Source of the DNA: Deltaproteobacteria bacterium
GTDB taxonomy: Bacteria; Desulfobacterota; Binatia; UBA9968
Assembly: GCA_030688735.1 (NCBI GenBank)
Contig: JAUYJC010000602.1
Location: 1 to 62,547, forward strand
Direction: 5' to 3'
DNA: 62,547 nt
Below, in pieces: positions 58,887 to 62,547 of this stretch. Made by a program: the position numbers and the translations under genes. The notes under the pieces were generated by a model, which saw only the letters and a list, made by a program, of their open reading frames with translations, made no database searches and was not told where the DNA came from. Positions within the stretch are counted from its first letter, which is position 1, and every line of letters starts with the position of its first letter.

Positions 58887-60201
58887 GGACGGTTGCGGTT
58901 GGCTCGGCTTTCAATTCCTCGGCCATGCTAGGCGGGAACTGGATGTCGAGATTGTCAACGGAGAGTGTGCCGGAAATGAGGCGCGGGAGAAGCATGTCGC
59001 GCGACTTCGTCAGCACTTCGTTTTGCTCCAGCAACGTGCCAATCTGTTTGAAAATTGGCGCAGCACACTCGTTGAAGCGCTCAATCAAAGGCCCAGGTGG
59101 CATAAAGATAGGGATAATCTTGAAAGTGTCCACGATGATGTTGTCAAACACGCCGGATTTTGAAACGCCCTTGATGTAGGCGATGGCATTCTTCATCGAA
59201 AGAAAATAAAAGTACGCGTCGCCTTCATGACTTGGGGACAACGCGTAACATGTTTGGTTCATGGCCATCTCCCGGTGGGCCAGGCATATCTTCCCGACTG
59301 TGCCCCGAGCGGTAATAAAGATTGTATCTTTCTGGTAGAGCCGGCTGTTGCAACTATCCAGACCCTTTTGTGTAATCGCCCTTTCGGTCTTCAGGACATA
59401 AAAGTTATCGTCCGCATCTTTCGGTGTGAAAAACGGAATGTCGCCATCCCAATAAACGGGATTGTCTGTGTTTGGCGTTCCTCCGCTCATCACTCGGAAA
59501 ACTTTGTTGCTCGGAGTTGGAGTCCAGCCCGCCGGCACACCTTTGACCTTCTTCACCTTTTCGTATCCGGGGAAGCGGAGGCGCACGAACCATTCGCGGT
59601 AGATTTCCTCGGCCAGCTTTTCCAGTAGCGCGATACGCCGCTTGTTGTTTTCAATCAGCTCATCATACGCCGAGAGAATGGCGGCAATCTTCTGCTGAGT
59701 TGGCAAAGCCGGAATACGCAGTTCGGTGTGGTTCTTAAACGCGGTATACTGAAACCTAGAAACGCCGGTGTGCTGGATGTTGAAGACCGCCATGTATCCG
59801 TATCGGTGGAGTGTCTGCAACAAGTAGTAGGTAAACCGTGGCGAGTAGTTCTCCGTGTCCAATCGGAGATGGCGACTAAAACTCGCGCACAAAACTGGTA
59901 GGTCGCGGTGTTTTTGAAAAAATGACTCTTTTAGCAAAGCACTGCGACCTGTTGATTGTGTCGATGTGCCGCCCGCAGTTTCAAGGATGATGTCACCGGG
60001 TCCGAGTTTCTTTCTTCCGATGAGATGGTCCTGAATCCACCTCTTCGGGAATTCCGCCGCCGGATTATCGAGGTCGGCGAAATCCGTTCCTCGAATGATG
60101 ATCGCTTGACGCAGACCGACAGCCTCTTCGCCTGCTCCCCATTCACCGTCTTTGCTGTCAACGAGGAGCTTTGCGAACGGTGTTTCTTTCCAGCCGCTCA
60201 T
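58879..60201 (-). CDS. hsdS: Type I restriction specificity S subunit
   Basis: Two TRD-like regions and TQQKIAAILSAYDELIENNKRRIALLEKLAEEIYREWFVRLRFPG. Confidence 0.95.
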   Translation of the reverse strand: MSGWKETPFAKLLVDSKDGEWGAGEEAVGLRQAIIIRGTDFADLDNPAAEFPKRWIQDHLIGRKKLGPGDIILETAGGTSTQSTGRSALLKESFFQKHRDLPVLCASFSRHLRLDTENYSPRFTYYLLQTLHRYGYMAVFNIQHTGVSRFQYTAFKNHTELRIPALPTQQKIAAILSAYDELIENNKRRIALLEKLAEEIYREWFVRLRFPGYEKVKKVKGVPAGWTPTPSNKVFRVMSGGTPNTDNPVYWDGDIPFFTPKDADDNFYVLKTERAITQKGLDSCNSRLYQKDTIFITARGTVGKICLAHREMAMNQTCYALSPSHEGDAYFYFLSMKNAIAYIKGVSKSGVFDNIIVDTFKIIPIFMPPGPLIERFNECAAPIFKQIGTLLEQNEVLTKSRDMLLPRLISGTLSVDNLDIQFPPSMAEELKAEPTATVHA

Positions 60202-62294
60202 GCTTCGCCCGTTAACGCCTTGATATTCGCGCCGATGTTCTTGTCTAATTTCGACGCAGCGGCGGTCAGCTCCGCAAGCTGATCGTTGATGTCCAAAACT
60301 TCTGCGATGAACTCCTCTTCCGTCTTTCCGTCCTCCTCAATTACCACACCGACATAGCGGCCGGGGTTTAGCGAGTAATCTTGTTCCTTCAGTTCCGCCG
60401 GGCTGGCGAGTTTACACAGGCCCGTGACATCCTCGTACTCCGCCTTCGGGAAACGTTCCTGCAGCCAGTGAATGTGCCGGTAGAAGATTTCGGCGTTCTT
60501 CACCTCCGTGTGCAAAGCTTCCAGCGCGGTCTTGAGCGCCTTGGTCTTGCGATCGGTGGCGGCGCGTTTGCCGTCGGCTTGTGCCTGCTCGGCCTGATGC
60601 TTCTCGTGTTGGCGCACTGTCTTGTCCAACTGCTTTAAGCCCTCGTGGAGCGCCGCAAAGAAGGGATCGAAGACCTCGCGCAACTGGTGCTGGGCTTTGT
60701 TCTTTTGGTCCACCGCTTTTTCACCGGCGTGCTTCTCGCGGAATTGCTCGTAGCGGGTCCGGAGTTTGTTGAGGCCGGCCCATTGCCTCACGAGTTCGGC
60801 CACGGCCTGTTTCCCGGCTTCGTCCTCCAGCACGTCGATCAGTTGCGCGGAGACCGGTTCCACGCGGGTCTTGTTCTCGATGAGCCGTTCCATGCCCGCC
60901 GCGAAGTAGCGGTCAATCAGTTGCACGAACTTTTCGCGCCGGCCTTTGTGGAGCTGGCTGATGATGGCGATGTTCAGGAGTTGCTCGTCAGAGAACTCGC
61001 GGTGGGCGCGGTCAATCTGGGTGAAGATGTTCCGGGCGTCTATGAAGAGGATGCGGTCGTCGGTCTTGGCGCGGTCGAAGAACCAGAGCGTGGCCGGGAG
61101 TGTGACGGTGTAGAACATGTTGGAAGGCAGCGTCAGCATCGCGTAGATGAGGTTCTCCTCGATCAACGTTCGCCGGATGTCGGCCTCGGAGTGGCGCGCG
61201 TCGGACGCGGAGTTCGCCATGACAAGCGCGGCACGGCCCTTCGGTTTCAAGGAAGTAGCGAAGAGATTGATCCAGAGGTAGTTCGCGTTGGGGACGGTTT
61301 CCTTGCCCTGGTCAGCTTTCTTGGCCTTGGATTTGTTGCGCGGGATGCCGTAGTTGTTGAAGCGTTTGTCCTTCTCCACGCTGCTCAAGCTCACGTCGTC
61401 CACGTTGAACGGCGGATTGGCGAGGACATAATCGAACGCGCCGAGACTGCCGAAAGCGTCCTCATAGTAGGTATTAGCCTTTTTGATCTCGCCCCGTAGA
61501 CCGTTCACGGCGAGGTTCATCTTGGCAAGATTGACGGTTTCAAGCGTCTTCTCCTGCCCGTAGACGTAAACGCCGCTGTCTGAGTCCTTCGACAGTTCCT
61601 TGCGGTGCTGTTCGATGAAGTGGACCGACTGCACAAACATGCCGCCCGAACCGCAAGCCGGGTCGAAAACCTTGCCCCCGTGCGGCTCGATCATCTCGAC
61701 CATCAGGCGTACAACCGAGCGTGGCGTGAAGAATTCCCCGCCCTTTTGTCCTTCGCTTCTGGCGAACTCTGCTAAAAAGTATTCATAAATCTGTCCGAAC
61801 AAATCGCCGTCCGTGTCGGCCGGAATGTCAGCAAACGTTTTCAGAAGTTGGTTGGGAATCGTCCGCGTCTTCTCGTCGCGATTAAGCCGATAGTATTCGT
61901 CCTTTGGCAAAACGCCTTCGAGCTCCGGTTTGTACTCCTCGATCGCTTTCATCGCCTCCTTGAGCGCCTTGGCGATATCCTTCTCCTCCGGCAGATTCAG
62001 CAGGTGCTCGTAACGAGCGTGGTCAGGCAGATAGAACCCGCACTTTTCAATGGCAATTTCGGAAAGCTTCTTCTCGCGTCGTGTGCCTTTGAGTTTTTGA
62101 TACTCCGCGATGATTTCCGCTTCGTGGCGGCGATAATTGTTGTCAGCAAACTTGAGAAAAATCAGCCCCAGTACCGGCGTCGAATACTCGTTGGACTTAA
62201 GATCGGAGTTCGCACGCAGATTATTTGCGGCACTCCAGAGATCGTTTTCCAGTTGTTTCAGTTCTTCTTTTGTCATCGTCGTCGATAGCGACAA
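60198..62294 (-). CDS. hsdM: Type I N6-adenine DNA methyltransferase M subunit
   Basis: GEFFTPRSVVRLMVEMIEPHGGKVFDPACGSGGMFVQS; FDYVLANPPFNVDD. Confidence 0.97.
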   Translation of the reverse strand: MSLSTTMTKEELKQLENDLWSAANNLRANSDLKSNEYSTPVLGLIFLKFADNNYRRHEAEIIAEYQKLKGTRREKKLSEIAIEKCGFYLPDHARYEHLLNLPEEKDIAKALKEAMKAIEEYKPELEGVLPKDEYYRLNRDEKTRTIPNQLLKTFADIPADTDGDLFGQIYEYFLAEFARSEGQKGGEFFTPRSVVRLMVEMIEPHGGKVFDPACGSGGMFVQSVHFIEQHRKELSKDSDSGVYVYGQEKTLETVNLAKMNLAVNGLRGEIKKANTYYEDAFGSLGAFDYVLANPPFNVDDVSLSSVEKDKRFNNYGIPRNKSKAKKADQGKETVPNANYLWINLFATSLKPKGRAALVMANSASDARHSEADIRRTLIEENLIYAMLTLPSNMFYTVTLPATLWFFDRAKTDDRILFIDARNIFTQIDRAHREFSDEQLLNIAIISQLHKGRREKFVQLIDRYFAAGMERLIENKTRVEPVSAQLIDVLEDEAGKQAVAELVRQWAGLNKLRTRYEQFREKHAGEKAVDQKNKAQHQLREVFDPFFAALHEGLKQLDKTVRQHEKHQAEQAQADGKRAATDRKTKALKTALEALHTEVKNAEIFYRHIHWLQERFPKAEYEDVTGLCKLASPAELKEQDYSLNPGRYVGVVIEEDGKTEEEFIAEVLDINDQLAELTAAASKLDKNIGANIKALTGEA

Positions 62295-62410
62295 ACGTCA
62301 CCGATTGATAATACATGGACTGGTTGCCGCAAGCGCTCGCTCGAAAAGAGAATATGCCAGCCCCGAGATTCGCAACTGTCAGACCTACCTACGTCCCACG
62401 TTTGCAATTC

Positions 62411-62547
62411 TTACCCCGGGCCTTTCTCAACCCCGCCTACCCAACTCTCCCTCAAAGCATCGATCTCCTTCCAGCCCCGGAGATTGAAATAGCCGACGCA
62501 GAAATCGGAACGGGTAGACAACTCTATCGTCTCGCGAAGCGCGGGAA
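62411..62547 (-). pseudogene. N-terminal fragment of a PLD-like/helicase-type defence protein, prematurely stopped and cut by the window edge
   Basis: Minus strand reads [44 protein letters not shown]. Confidence 0.55.

Overview
The 62.5-kb window is a gene-dense, GC-rich bacterial segment. It looks like a deltaproteobacterial-type or candidate-phylum genome fragment; the lineage is not determined. Core blocks: two TRAP transporter operons with associated catabolic genes (GlcD-like oxidase, amidase, class V aminotransferase, ferredoxin-like protein); lipA/lipB; a frameshifted NCS2-type permease; a PpiD/SurA-like isomerase divergent from mreB-mreC-mreD-mrdA-rodA; a three-subunit molybdenum hydroxylase; trxA, pepA, folE, ccdA/tlpA; several orphan solute-binding proteins; a large PBP1-like protein; queE; a 1901-aa double-length UvrA; and a right-end defence region with a HipA_2-like kinase + DUF3037-like pair, a type I restriction-modification operon and two truncated defence-gene remnants. 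Strongest second-look items: (1) the rodA 3' end is duplicated as a ~121-bp near-synonymous direct repeat bracketing a 5.9-kb metabolic insert; (2) a three-part ~320-bp non-coding repeat brackets a toxin-antitoxin module and a J-domain gene; (3) a minimal transcription unit (promoter, RBS, 15-aa Ala/Lys peptide, terminator); (4) a six-gene aminotransferase/ferredoxin/Cys-rich protein/TRAP operon; (5) a tandem-fused UvrA whose linker is built from the same TTCAAGGG-type repeat found between genes; (6) a molybdenum hydroxylase large subunit with Gln at the usual catalytic Glu; (7) families of reiterated intergenic palindromes, one read into lipB, and a 24-nt element inserted in frame in an amidase; (8) a one-base frameshift that hides the N-terminus of the HipA_2-like gene. 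All family assignments come from reading motifs by eye; no database search was run.
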